From Coriobacteriaceae bacterium (GTDB lineage: Bacteria > Actinomycetota > Coriobacteriia > Coriobacteriales > Coriobacteriaceae), in NCBI GenBank assembly GCA_902363125.1, contig CABIZD010000002.1:124001-188000 (forward strand): 64,000 bases of DNA, written 5' to 3'. The notes under the pieces were generated by a model. It saw nothing but the letters and a program-made list of their open reading frames with translations. It ran no database searches and was not told the origin of the DNA. Shown piece by piece: positions 33,235-41,014 of this stretch; within the stretch, counting starts at the first letter, position 1; each line of letters begins with the position of its first letter. The position numbers and the translations under genes are program-made.

Positions 33235-34938
33235 ATGGATGCAGGAAAATCTACGATAAGCGGCGTGTTCAACGGATCGCGCCTGCTCGAAATACCCTTC
33301 TACCAAAGGGCGTACGTCTGGGGAGAAGAGCAGTGGGAGCGCTTCCTTGGCGATATGGAGTTTGTCACGGCCTCGAAGCGGCCCTACTTCCTGGGCTCCA
33401 TCATCCTGAAGCAGGAGTCTTCCGGCTACACCTGGTCCGAAGTGTCGGAGGTTCGCACCGTCATCGATGGCCAGCAGCGCCTCACGACCATGGTCATCTT
33501 CTTCAAGGCGCTTTGCGCGAAAATCGACGCCAACAGGCTGTTCGAGCGAGATTTCGTTCTAGAGACTGGCGAAGTCGCCTTGAGGCACGGCAAATATGAC
33601 CGGCAGGATTTCGAGAAGGTCGTCAATGCAACGGGCAGCGAGCCCGTCGAGGGTTCCTCGGCCATCATCGGCGCCTACAACTACTTCCTCAAGAACATCG
33701 ACCCGGAAAAGGTCGACAGGAACACGATCAAGTCGAACGTTCAGTTCGTCTGCATCGACCTAACCGAGGGCGAGGACGAGCAGCAGATATTCGACACCAT
33801 CAACTCGCTCGGCGTGCGCTTGACCACGGCAGAGCTCCTGAAGAACTACTTCTTCAACCGCGAGAACGAGCAGGCGTTCAAGGATAGCTGGGAAGACGTC
33901 TTCGAGCCGACGGCAGAGAAGAAGAGCTTTTGGGACCAGGAGGTCGTCACCGGCCGCATCAAGCGAACGCTTATCGACCTCTTCTTCGACGCGTTCCTGC
34001 AGATCATGGTGCAAGATAAGGCGCGCTGCGTGACCGCCGAGGACAAGCTCTACTACTCGCGCACCTCGAATCTCTTCCAGTCCTACAAGGATTTCATCAG
34101 CAGGTACTGCGACGGGGGCAAAGACGAGGTCCTGAATGCAATGAACGCCTATGCCGCAGTGTTCGAGTCGACGTTCGACCCCACCTGCTGCGATAGGAAC
34201 GTCCCGCCCGCACCGTCGACCGAGCGCATGAACGTGCTGATATTCGGCCTTAAGAACTCGACGCTCATCCCATACGTGCTGTACGTCCGAAAGAGCGTGG
34301 AATCGCCAGATGAGCAGGCGAAGGTCTTCGCCACGCTCGAGAGCTACATCGTCCGCCGCATGCTGGTTCGGGCGACCACCAAGAACTACAACAGGCTGTT
34401 CACCTCGCTGATCCTAAACGAGGTGAAGGACGCTGAGGCCCTGAGGAAGGCTCTTGAAGCCAATGATGAGGCGACGACCTACATGCCCGGCGATGCTGAG
34501 GTTCGCTCGGCGTTCGAGGAATCGTGCCTGTACAACCTCCAGTCCAAGGGCGTCCTCTATCTGTTGGAAAGCGCCATACGCCCGGGCATGAGCAGCACGG
34601 CCCTGCTCGGGTTCAACCAGTACACCCTCGAGCACATGATGCCCAAGAAGTGGCGCAACAAATGGGGAGCCCTCGACGAGGAGGCCGCGACGCGAAGGGA
34701 CAGGAAGCTCCTCACGCTCGGCAATCTGGCCATCATCACGCATTCGCTCAACGCCTCTATCCGCGACGCCGATTGGACCACCAAGAAGCAGGGAAAGGGG
34801 TACAAGGACGGCCTTGCCCTCTGCGCCGCCGGCCTTGCGACGATGGCCGGCGCCTTGGAGAAAGAATCTTGGGGCGAGGACGACATCGCCGATCGCGCCG
34901 AATGGCTTGCGAACAAGGCGTTGGAGGTCTGGCGATAG
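33235..34938 (+). CDS. DUF262-DUF1524 (GmrSD-like) nuclease
   Basis: The 567-residue protein has the DUF262 signature near the N-terminus (IPFYQRAYVWGEEQWERFL and TVIDGQQRLTTM) and a DUF1524 HNH-type domain near the C-terminus (YTLEHMMPKKWRNKW, then LGNLAIITHSLNAS). This is the arrangement of GmrS-GmrD fused proteins, type IV restriction enzymes that use a nucleotide and cut modified DNA; DUF262 shares the ParB/Srx-like fold. It lies 70 bp after the SNF2 gene on the same strand, so it may be part of the operon or an adjacent independent defence gene. Confidence 0.88.
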   Translation: MDAGKSTISGVFNGSRLLEIPFYQRAYVWGEEQWERFLGDMEFVTASKRPYFLGSIILKQESSGYTWSEVSEVRTVIDGQQRLTTMVIFFKALCAKIDANRLFERDFVLETGEVALRHGKYDRQDFEKVVNATGSEPVEGSSAIIGAYNYFLKNIDPEKVDRNTIKSNVQFVCIDLTEGEDEQQIFDTINSLGVRLTTAELLKNYFFNRENEQAFKDSWEDVFEPTAEKKSFWDQEVVTGRIKRTLIDLFFDAFLQIMVQDKARCVTAEDKLYYSRTSNLFQSYKDFISRYCDGGKDEVLNAMNAYAAVFESTFDPTCCDRNVPPAPSTERMNVLIFGLKNSTLIPYVLYVRKSVESPDEQAKVFATLESYIVRRMLVRATTKNYNRLFTSLILNEVKDAEALRKALEANDEATTYMPGDAEVRSAFEESCLYNLQSKGVLYLLESAIRPGMSSTALLGFNQYTLEHMMPKKWRNKWGALDEEAATRRDRKLLTLGNLAIITHSLNASIRDADWTTKKQGKGYKDGLALCAAGLATMAGALEKESWGEDDIADRAEWLANKALEVWR

Positions 34939-34941
34939 GCC

Positions 34942-35367
34942 CTACCTGCGTCCCATCTCGAAGATGCTTGCGGTGTCGGAGCCTGCGTCCATGACGGTTG
35001 CCGTCGGCTCCTTCAAGGGTGCGGCATGTTGTGATGCCTCAACCGCCGGCACGTCAACAGACTCGCCGAGCGCCAGGAAGAACCTCATCACGAGCTCGAC
35101 CCTCTGCTGCAGGGACTCGCTCAGCTCGCCGTAGGAGGCCGCCAGACGGACCTCCTTGGTCAACTCTGCCATCGAGTCCTTGAGCGCCTTCTGCACGCCC
35201 ACGGAGGGCTTCACGACCACCTGCGTGTCGGTGAGCTTGGCGATGATGTAGTCCTGTCGGCTCATGCCGCTCCAGGCGGCCATGTCGCATATCAGCTTGC
35301 GCTCCTCGGGCGTGCAGCGGAACGCCATCGTCTTGCTGCGCCTGCGGGCGCTGTTATCGCACGGCAT
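34942..35367 (-). CDS. Second MobC-like ribbon-helix-helix protein
   Basis: The 141-residue protein starts with a MobC/RHH-type domain (KTMAFRCTPEERKLICDMAAWSGMSRQDYIIAKL) and continues as a helical, acidic tail. It is co-oriented with the integrase, whose stop is only 5 bp away, and converges on the cargo operon with a 3-bp gap. It may be a second relaxosome component or a recombination accessory factor. AAGAAGG precedes the ATG. Confidence 0.68.
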   Translation of the reverse strand: MPCDNSARRRSKTMAFRCTPEERKLICDMAAWSGMSRQDYIIAKLTDTQVVVKPSVGVQKALKDSMAELTKEVRLAASYGELSESLQQRVELVMRFFLALGESVDVPAVEASQHAAPLKEPTATVMDAGSDTASIFEMGRR

Positions 35368-35372
35368 CCTTC

Positions 35373-36443
35373 TTACCCCCTCGCCCCGTCGAGCGCGGCT
35401 GCCATCTCGTCCTGCTTCGTGGGGAACAGGTGCGCGTATCGGTAGGTGATGTCCACCGCCTCGTGGCCCATGCGCTCGGCGATTGCCAGCGCGGAGAAGC
35501 CCATCTCGATCAGCAGGCTCACGTGGCTGTGGCGTATGTCGTGCACGCGGATGCGCTTCACGCCCGACGCCTTGCACCCTCGCTCCATCTCGTGGGCCAG
35601 GAAGTGCTTGGTCACGGCGAACAGGCGCTCGTCGGGGGCGACGTCGTCGCGCATCTCGATGAAGTCCGCCATCTCGTCGCGCAGGAAGGCGGGCATGACG
35701 ATCGTGCGCACCGACTTTGGCGTCTTGGGGTCGGTCACGGTGTCCACGCCGTGGAGGCTCTGGTACGACTTGTTGATGCGCAGCCGCGAAGTCTCCAGCA
35801 TGAAGTCGGACGGCGTGAGCGCCAGGAGCTCGCCGCAGCGGATGCCCGTCCAGTAGAGCAGCTCGAAGGCGTGGAACGACAGCGGCTTGTCCATGACGGC
35901 CTCGCTGAACCTCAGGTACTCGTCCTTGGTCCAGAACTGCATCTCGCCGCCCTTCTTCGAGCCTATTTTGTCGACCCTGCGCACCGGGTTGTCGGCGAGG
36001 CCGTAGTAGCGCTCGGCGTGGTTGAAGATGGCGTTGAGCTGGTTGTTCACCGTGCGCAGGTACGTCGGCGCCCAGGGCTTCCCGTCGGCGTCCCGGTGCT
36101 CGGTGAGCTCGTTTTGCCACCTGATGACGTCGATCGGCCTCACGTCGCACATGCGCATGTCCCCGAAGAACGGCACGAGCTTGTCGTTGATGATGTACTC
36201 CTTGGTGATCCACGTGTGCTCGCGTACGCGCGGCTTCACCTCGGAGGCGTACACCTCCACGAACTCGGAGAACGTCATGTCCATGGCCCCGCCGTTAAGG
36301 CTCTTGAACTGGCTCTCCCACACTGCGGCCTCCACCTCGGAGGAGAAGCCGCGCTTCGTCTTGTGGCGCTTCGAGCCGCGGGCGTCGCGGTAGTAGCACT
36401 GCACGTAGAACGTGCCGTTGTTGCCATCCTTGTACACGGGCAT
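35373..36443 (-). CDS. Tyrosine integrase
   Basis: The 356-residue recombinase has an AP2-like N-terminal arm-binding region (YVQCYYRDARGSKRHKTKRGF), a SAM-like core-binding domain (about 55-155), and the catalytic domain with Arg202 (YWTGIRCGELLAL), a Lys in DPKTPKSVRTI, His301-x-x-Arg304 (HDIRHSH), His327 (GHEAV) and Tyr336 (TYRYAHLF). All expected residues are present, so it should be active. It catalyses integration and excision of the element and lies closest to the guaA junction, as in most Tn916/Tn1549-like and phage-like integration modules. Confidence 0.95.
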   Translation of the reverse strand: MPVYKDGNNGTFYVQCYYRDARGSKRHKTKRGFSSEVEAAVWESQFKSLNGGAMDMTFSEFVEVYASEVKPRVREHTWITKEYIINDKLVPFFGDMRMCDVRPIDVIRWQNELTEHRDADGKPWAPTYLRTVNNQLNAIFNHAERYYGLADNPVRRVDKIGSKKGGEMQFWTKDEYLRFSEAVMDKPLSFHAFELLYWTGIRCGELLALTPSDFMLETSRLRINKSYQSLHGVDTVTDPKTPKSVRTIVMPAFLRDEMADFIEMRDDVAPDERLFAVTKHFLAHEMERGCKASGVKRIRVHDIRHSHVSLLIEMGFSALAIAERMGHEAVDITYRYAHLFPTKQDEMAAALDGARG

Positions 36444-36444
36444 G

Positions 36445-36648
36445 TCAGTCCACCTCCGGGAAGTACAGGGCGTCGAAGACGTCGCTCCGGACGCGCCCGC
36501 GGATCACCACGCGCCCGCGCGCCTCCTGCTCGGCGTTTATCCTCCTGATCACCTCGTAGGCGCTGCCTTTCTTGATCCTCAGCAGCTCCGCGACCTCGTC
36601 GGCGTCCAGCATGTGCGGCCTCGGCGTCTTCGCCACCTTCTCGTCCAT
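36445..36648 (-). CDS. Excisionase (Xis)-like HTH protein
   Basis: The 67-residue product contains HMLDADEVAELLRIKKGSAYEVIRRI, a winged-helix excisionase pattern, and ends near DVFDALYFPEVD. The ATG at 36648 has a perfect AGGAGGATCC site; an upstream in-frame ATG lacks one. It lies 1 bp before the integrase gene and is transcribed with it from a promoter at 36695-36723 that overlaps an operator. It should act as recombination directionality factor. Confidence 0.85.
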   Translation of the reverse strand: MDEKVAKTPRPHMLDADEVAELLRIKKGSAYEVIRRINAEQEARGRVVIRGRVRSDVFDALYFPEVD

Positions 36649-36666
36649 GGATCCTCCTATCAATAG

Positions 36667-36757
36667 CGTACGGATACGTACGGTTTACAGATTGAGAGTA
36701 AACGTACGAATCTGTACTGTCAATAGAATTGCGTACATTTGCGTACGCTGATAAGAT
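36667..36757. promoter_or_regulatory. Divergent promoters and operators between xis-int and the XRE regulator
   Basis: The leftward promoter has -35 TTGACA (36723 to 36718) and -10 TACTCT (36700 to 36695), 17 bp apart, with CGTACGAATCTGT (36703-36715) in its spacer. The rightward promoter has -35 TTGCGT (36729-36734) and -10 TAAGAT (36752-36757), again 17 bp apart, overlapping CGTACATTTGCGTACG. A further double word, CGTACGGATACGTACGG, lies at 36667-36683. The arrangement fits repression of both directions by the XRE protein. Confidence 0.7.
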
Positions 36758-36788
36758 GTGCGGGTACGTATTTCCAGGAGGAGGGCGC

Positions 36789-37202
36789 ATGTCCGTAGGC
36801 GAGAACATAAGGCGTTACCGCAAGTCGCGCGGCATGACGCAGGCGCAGCTCGCCGAGGCCGTCGGCCTGACCGAGGGGGCCGTGCGCCACTACGAGAGCG
36901 GCATCCGCGCAGTGAAGCCCGAGCTGCTCGAGTCCATCGCCGATACGCTCGGCGTTTCCGTCAACGCCCTCAAGGACTACGGCGTCGAGACCGCGGGCGA
37001 CCTCATGTCGCTTCTCGTGCGGCTCGAGGACTCCTTCGGCATCGTGCCCGCAGCCGACGGCTCGGGCCTCTCTCTGAACCCCAAGGCGCCGCACGCGCCC
37101 AAAGCCTCGATGGCGATCGAGCTGTGGGCCGAGAAGCGCGCGCAGCTCGAGAACGGCGAGATCGACGCCGCAGAGTACGAGGATTGGAAAGCCTCGCTGT
37201 AG
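36789..37202 (+). CDS. XRE-family regulator of the element
   Basis: The 137-residue protein has an N-terminal HTH_3 domain (NIRRYRKSRGMTQAQLAEAVGL, then TEGAVRHYESGIRAVKPELL) and a C-terminal helical part (SMAIELWAEKRAQLENGEID) seen in many small ICE and phage repressors. ATG 36789 follows CCAGGAGGAGGGC. It is divergent from xis-int and has CGTACG-type operators in its own promoter, so it probably represses excision and itself. The same operator type upstream of parA suggests wider control of the element. Confidence 0.88.
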   Translation: MSVGENIRRYRKSRGMTQAQLAEAVGLTEGAVRHYESGIRAVKPELLESIADTLGVSVNALKDYGVETAGDLMSLLVRLEDSFGIVPAADGSGLSLNPKAPHAPKASMAIELWAEKRAQLENGEIDAAEYEDWKASL

Positions 37203-37670
37203 CGGCTCTCTGCCTTTTGCAATCAACGCAACCGAATCAGGACGCCAAGCTAGGCGGTGAGCGCCGCTCGCACCTGCGTATGCTGAGTTTTTACTCCCCA
37301 TTGCATACGCGAACATTTTCAGCGTGCCCCGGGAGTAAATGCTGCGGTGGCTTACACGGCATCACATGGCGGTACGCCGCGGCATTTCCCCTGGTTACTC
37401 CCGTTTTCCCTGAGATGGCGAGATTCTTTACTCCCCATCAACCACCTGGGGTAACGCCGTGCGGAGGCTGCCGAAAAGCCTACTGAGTTCGATTTGAGTT
37501 TCACGGGCCCCGAAACAGCCTTTTTTCGCCCTCGGGGACAAAAACAGCGCGTCCATTCACTTGGGATGAATCCTTACTCCCATTCCTCCGAATACCGCCC
37601 CGTACCTTGTTGTCTTGAAACACGGGGAGTAAATGGCGAAATCGCAGGTGAAAGGGAGTAAAACGGCAAA
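37203..37670. repeat. Attachment-region candidate: seven TTACTCCC/GGGAGTAA words
   Basis: No gene is supported here. The word TTTACTCCC or its complement occurs seven times in about 375 bp: 37290, 37331 (complement), 37395, 37437, 37574, 37624 (complement) and 37654 (complement). A similar word, CTACTCCCA, forms the last codons of guaA (37820-37828). Repeated short words of this kind near an integrase and attachment site look like arm-type integrase binding sites, or remnants of several integration events at guaA. Confidence 0.5.
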
Positions 37671-37704
37671 GAAAAAGCCTCCGTCCCAACATGGGAACGG
37701 AGGC
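37671..37704 (-). terminator. Terminator downstream of guaA
   Basis: Read leftward, the stem GCCTCCGT / ACGGAGGC with an inner CCCA/TGGG pairing is followed by TTTTTC. It is 116 bp beyond the guaA stop and should end that transcript. If the crossover lies in the 3' end of guaA, this terminator belongs to the element rather than the original chromosome. Confidence 0.75.
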
Positions 37705-37819
37705 TAGATCATCGTATTTACTCACCGCCGTCGCTGGCGGCTTTGCCGTGACTTTCGTACGAAACGAAACTCAGCAGCACAGTGCGGCACTCAAAATTGC
37801 AGGTCAGAACCCTGTCAGC

Positions 37820-39418
37820 CTACTCCCACTCGATGGTCGCGGGCGGCTTAGACGTGATGTCGTAGCACACGCGGTTGGCGCCGGGGACCTCGGCAACGAT
37901 GCGGCCGGAGATCCTCGCCAGCACGTCGTAGGGCAGCTTGGCCCAGTCGGCGGTCATGGCATCGCTGGACTCGACGGCGCGCAGGATGATCGGGCGTTGG
38001 TAGGTGCGTTCATCGCCCATAACGCCGACGGACTTAATGTCGGGCAGGACCGCAAAGTACTGCCAGCAGCTGTGCTCGGAGTTGCGCTCGCCGGTCTGCT
38101 CGAACAGGTGCTGGTTGTAGGCGTCGAGCTCCTCGCGCACGATGGCGTCGGCGTTCTTGAGGATCTCGAGCTTCTCCTTGTCGACCGCGCCGATGATGCG
38201 GATAGCAAGACCCGGGCCCGGGAAGGGCTGACGGAACACGATGTGACCCGGCAGGCCCAGCGCCAGACCAAGCGCGCGAACCTCGTCCTTAAAGAAGTGA
38301 TCGAGCGGCTCAATGAGATCGAAGTGCACGCCCTCGGGGAACGGAATCAGGTTGTGATGACTCTTGATGGTGGCCGTCTTGCCGCCCGTCTTGCGAGCGC
38401 CGGACTCGATGATGTCGGGGTAGATGGTGCCCTGAGCCAGGTACTTGACCGGCTTGCCATCGGTCTCGAGCTGCTGCGCCACGGCGAAGAACTCTTTCCA
38501 GAACTGCGTGCCGATGATGCGGCGCTTCTCCTCGGGCTCGGTTACACCGGCCAGAAGCTCGGCATAACGGTCCTCGGCGTGAACGTGAATAAAGTCGACG
38601 TCAAACTGCTTGGTGAAGACCTCCTCCACCTGCTCGGGCTCGCCCTTACGCAGCAGGCCGTGGTTGATGAACACACAGGTCATCTGCTTGCCCACGGCGC
38701 GAGCGCCAAGAGCTGCCACGACGGAGGAGTCGACGCCGCCGGACAGGGCCAGAATCACGCGGTCGTCGCCGACCTTCTCGCGGAACTCGGCCGTCATGGT
38801 CTCGACCAGGTTGTCCATGCTCCAGTTGGGCTCCAGGCCGCAGATCTCAAACAGGAAGTTGCTCAGCAGCTGCTGACCGTACTCGGAGTGTTTGACCTCG
38901 GGGTGGAACTGCGTGGTGAAGATCTTGCGCTCAACGCACTCCATGGCGGCAACCGGGCACACGTCGGTGCTGGCGGTAACGGTAAAGCCCTCGGGCACCT
39001 CGGAGACGGCGTCGCGGTGGCTCATCCACACGGTCTGCTCCATGGGCGTGGAGTTAAAGAGCTTGGCGCCGGCCGTGCGCGTGATGGTGGCGCGGCCGTA
39101 CTCGCCCACCTCGGAGTGGCCGACCTTGCCGCCGAGCGTCACGGCCGTGATCTGATGACCGTAGCAAAAGCCCAGAACGGGAAGGCCCAGGTCAAAGATG
39201 GCAGGGTCGATAGACGGAGCGTCCTCGGCGTACACGGAGGCCGGGCCGCCGGAAAGGATGAGCGCAGAGGCGTTCATCTCGCGAATCTCATCGGCCGAGA
39301 TGTCGCAGGGAACGATCTCGGAGTACACGTTGAGATCGCGGACGCGACGGGCAATGAGCTGACCGTACTGCGCACCAAAGTCGAGTACGAGGACCTTTGC
39401 GGAAGCCTTTTGATCCAT
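37820..39418 (-). CDS. guaA: GMP synthase (glutamine-hydrolysing)
   Basis: The 532-residue enzyme has the class I amidotransferase domain (LGFCYGHQITAV with the nucleophile Cys, and the later His-Pro-Glu site in QFHPEV), the ATP-pyrophosphatase domain (ALSGGVDSSVVAALG) and the C-terminal dimerisation domain ending PPATIEWE. It converts XMP to GMP with glutamine and ATP. Length is normal, so integration of the element next to its 3' end has kept the reading frame intact. GAGGGGG lies upstream of the ATG. Confidence 0.97.
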   Translation of the reverse strand: MDQKASAKVLVLDFGAQYGQLIARRVRDLNVYSEIVPCDISADEIREMNASALILSGGPASVYAEDAPSIDPAIFDLGLPVLGFCYGHQITAVTLGGKVGHSEVGEYGRATITRTAGAKLFNSTPMEQTVWMSHRDAVSEVPEGFTVTASTDVCPVAAMECVERKIFTTQFHPEVKHSEYGQQLLSNFLFEICGLEPNWSMDNLVETMTAEFREKVGDDRVILALSGGVDSSVVAALGARAVGKQMTCVFINHGLLRKGEPEQVEEVFTKQFDVDFIHVHAEDRYAELLAGVTEPEEKRRIIGTQFWKEFFAVAQQLETDGKPVKYLAQGTIYPDIIESGARKTGGKTATIKSHHNLIPFPEGVHFDLIEPLDHFFKDEVRALGLALGLPGHIVFRQPFPGPGLAIRIIGAVDKEKLEILKNADAIVREELDAYNQHLFEQTGERNSEHSCWQYFAVLPDIKSVGVMGDERTYQRPIILRAVESSDAMTADWAKLPYDVLARISGRIVAEVPGANRVCYDITSKPPATIEWE

Positions 39419-39683
39419 GGTTTCCCCCTCCTGTTGGCGGGGAGCCGGTGCCCGCCCGCGCGAATAAACGAGATAACTTTCATAGTGTACACGTTATATG
39501 GGGTTTCTCGTCCCTCGCAGCCATCAGCGCACGGCAAACGCACGACCTGCACCCTTTTTGGTGGCGATGAAATGTTACTAAACGTCACAGATGATGTAAT
39601 ACGTTTGAACATTCGACGCCCTGTGCCACAATACTGCCGAACGACTCCGCCCTTGCGGCGGCAAATACGATAGGAATACCAGC

Positions 39684-40697
39684 ATGCAGCGCATCCTTCT
39701 CATCGCCACGGGCGGCACCATCGCATCGACCGAGGACGGCAATGGCCTCTCCCCCGCTCTGACCGGTGAGGAACTCGCCCAGAGCGTCCCCGAGATCTCG
39801 GGCCTCTGCGAGCTCGATGTCGTGCAGCCCATGAACATCGACAGCACCAATATGCGCCCCAGTGACTGGATGCGTATCCGCGACGTCATCGTCGAGGGTT
39901 ATGCCGACCACGACGGCTTCGTGATTCTGCACGGCACCGACACCATGAGCTACACTGCGGCAGCGCTTTCCTACCTGATTCAGGACAGCCCCAAGCCCAT
40001 CGTGCTCACCGGCTCGCAAAAGCCCATGGGCAATCCCTTTACCGACGCCAAGCTCAACCTGTACCAGAGCCTGCTCTATGCGCTTGACGAGCACTCGCAC
40101 GACGTCTCGATTGTGTTTGGTGGCGTCGCCATTGCCGGTACGCGCGCCCGCAAGCAGCGCACCATGAGCTTTAACGCGTTCATTAGCGTCAACTATCCGC
40201 CCATCGCCTATATCCGCAACGACCGCATCGTGCGCAACGGGCTTCACGGCACGCATCAGGGCGAAAACCCGGTGCGCTTCTACGACAGCATCGACCCGCG
40301 CGTATTTGTACTCAAGCTTACACCCGGCGTAAACCCGGGCATCCTCGACGCCCTTGCCGATAGCTACGACGCCGTGATTCTGGAGACCTTTGGCATTGGC
40401 GGTATCCCCGAGTTTGGTGAGTCGGGCGAGTCATTCCAGGAGGCGATTTTTCGCTGGGTCGATTCGGGCCGCACCGTCGTTATGACTACGCAGGTCCCCG
40501 AAGAGGGCCTCGATCTGGGCGTTTATGAGGTCGGTCGTGCCTACGCCGATCATCCGGGCATTTTGCGCGGCGATGACATGACCACCGAAACGCTCGTGGC
40601 CAAGACCATGTGGGCGCTCGGCCAGTCACGCGATGCCGCCGAGATTCAGCGCCTGTTCTACAGCCAAGTCAACCACGACCGTATCCCGATGGTGTAA
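39684..40697 (+). CDS. ansA: L-asparaginase, type I
   Basis: The 337-residue enzyme has the two catalytic Thr motifs: ATGGTIAST near the N-terminus and LHGTDTMSYTAAAL near residue 90, and the ETFGIGGIPE block of type I (cytoplasmic) asparaginases. No signal peptide is present. It hydrolyses asparagine to aspartate and ammonia. It is divergent from guaA with a 265-bp gap and a weak GGAAT site upstream of the ATG. Confidence 0.93.
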   Translation: MQRILLIATGGTIASTEDGNGLSPALTGEELAQSVPEISGLCELDVVQPMNIDSTNMRPSDWMRIRDVIVEGYADHDGFVILHGTDTMSYTAAALSYLIQDSPKPIVLTGSQKPMGNPFTDAKLNLYQSLLYALDEHSHDVSIVFGGVAIAGTRARKQRTMSFNAFISVNYPPIAYIRNDRIVRNGLHGTHQGENPVRFYDSIDPRVFVLKLTPGVNPGILDALADSYDAVILETFGIGGIPEFGESGESFQEAIFRWVDSGRTVVMTTQVPEEGLDLGVYEVGRAYADHPGILRGDDMTTETLVAKTMWALGQSRDAAEIQRLFYSQVNHDRIPMV

Positions 40698-40719
40698 TTC
40701 AATTGTCGACGGGTATCCC

Positions 40720-40938
40720 CTATTCGATGCCCTCGAGAAGCTCTGACACCGTCATGCCAAGCGCGGGCGCAATCTTAAATAGAACCTTGAGCGTGAAATT
40801 TGCCGTCCCATCTTCGATTCGGTCGAGGTAGGGTCGGCTGATTCCTGTCGCCACACAAAAATCAACCTTGGAGATACCAAGGTCTCTGCGTGTCCCTTCG
40901 ACCCGCCTGCCAAGAATCTGTTTCGCACGTTCGTCCAT
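40720..40938 (-). CDS. Small XRE-family regulator
   Basis: The 72-residue protein is essentially one HTH_3 domain (GISKVDFCVATGISRPYLDRIEDG, then TLKVLFKIAPALGMTVSELL). It is transcribed away from a perfect 26-bp palindrome 28 bp upstream of its start, and the gene on the other side is read from the opposite strand. This is the usual layout of an autoregulated repressor. A partner toxin is not evident. Confidence 0.85.
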   Translation of the reverse strand: MDERAKQILGRRVEGTRRDLGISKVDFCVATGISRPYLDRIEDGTANFTLKVLFKIAPALGMTVSELLEGIE

Positions 40939-40966
40939 GCAGCCGAGTTTGAAATGGAGCCGAACA

Positions 40967-40992
40967 AAAACGTAAACTATAGTTTACGTTTT
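40967..40992. promoter_or_regulatory. Perfect 26-bp palindromic operator
   Basis: The 13-nt half AAAACGTAAACTA is followed directly by its exact complement, centred between the divergent XRE gene and the gene at 41015. It is the most likely binding site for the XRE protein and would control both genes. Confidence 0.75.
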
Positions 40993-41014
40993 GCCGAATA
41001 TACAGGAGTTTTCT

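Larger units (their letters stand above)
1..37819. mobile_element. Integrative and conjugative element, left end outside the window, right end near guaA
   Basis: This region carries a complete set of ICE functions: tyrosine integrase and excisionase, replication initiator and helicase loader, VirD4, VirB4, VirB3-like, VirB6-like and pilin-like transfer genes, a relaxase with MobC, parAB, and cargo. Coding sequence here is visibly richer in GC than the genes after 37.8 kb. The integrase module abuts the 3' end of guaA, which is a well known ICE and genomic-island integration site. The exact right junction is not resolved; it should fall between 37203 and about 37830. No second copy of a guaA 3' end is visible, so the left junction must lie before position 1. 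Confidence 0.85.

Noticed and set aside
23177..34938. Assignment of the cargo to DISARM, BREX or Zorya
   Set aside because: A methylase and a SNF2 helicase are shared with some of these, but DUF1998, PglZ/BrxC-like, and ZorA/ZorB-like genes are absent.
39419..39683. Guanine riboswitch upstream of guaA
   Set aside because: I looked for the purine riboswitch core and its paired elements on the minus strand and did not find them.
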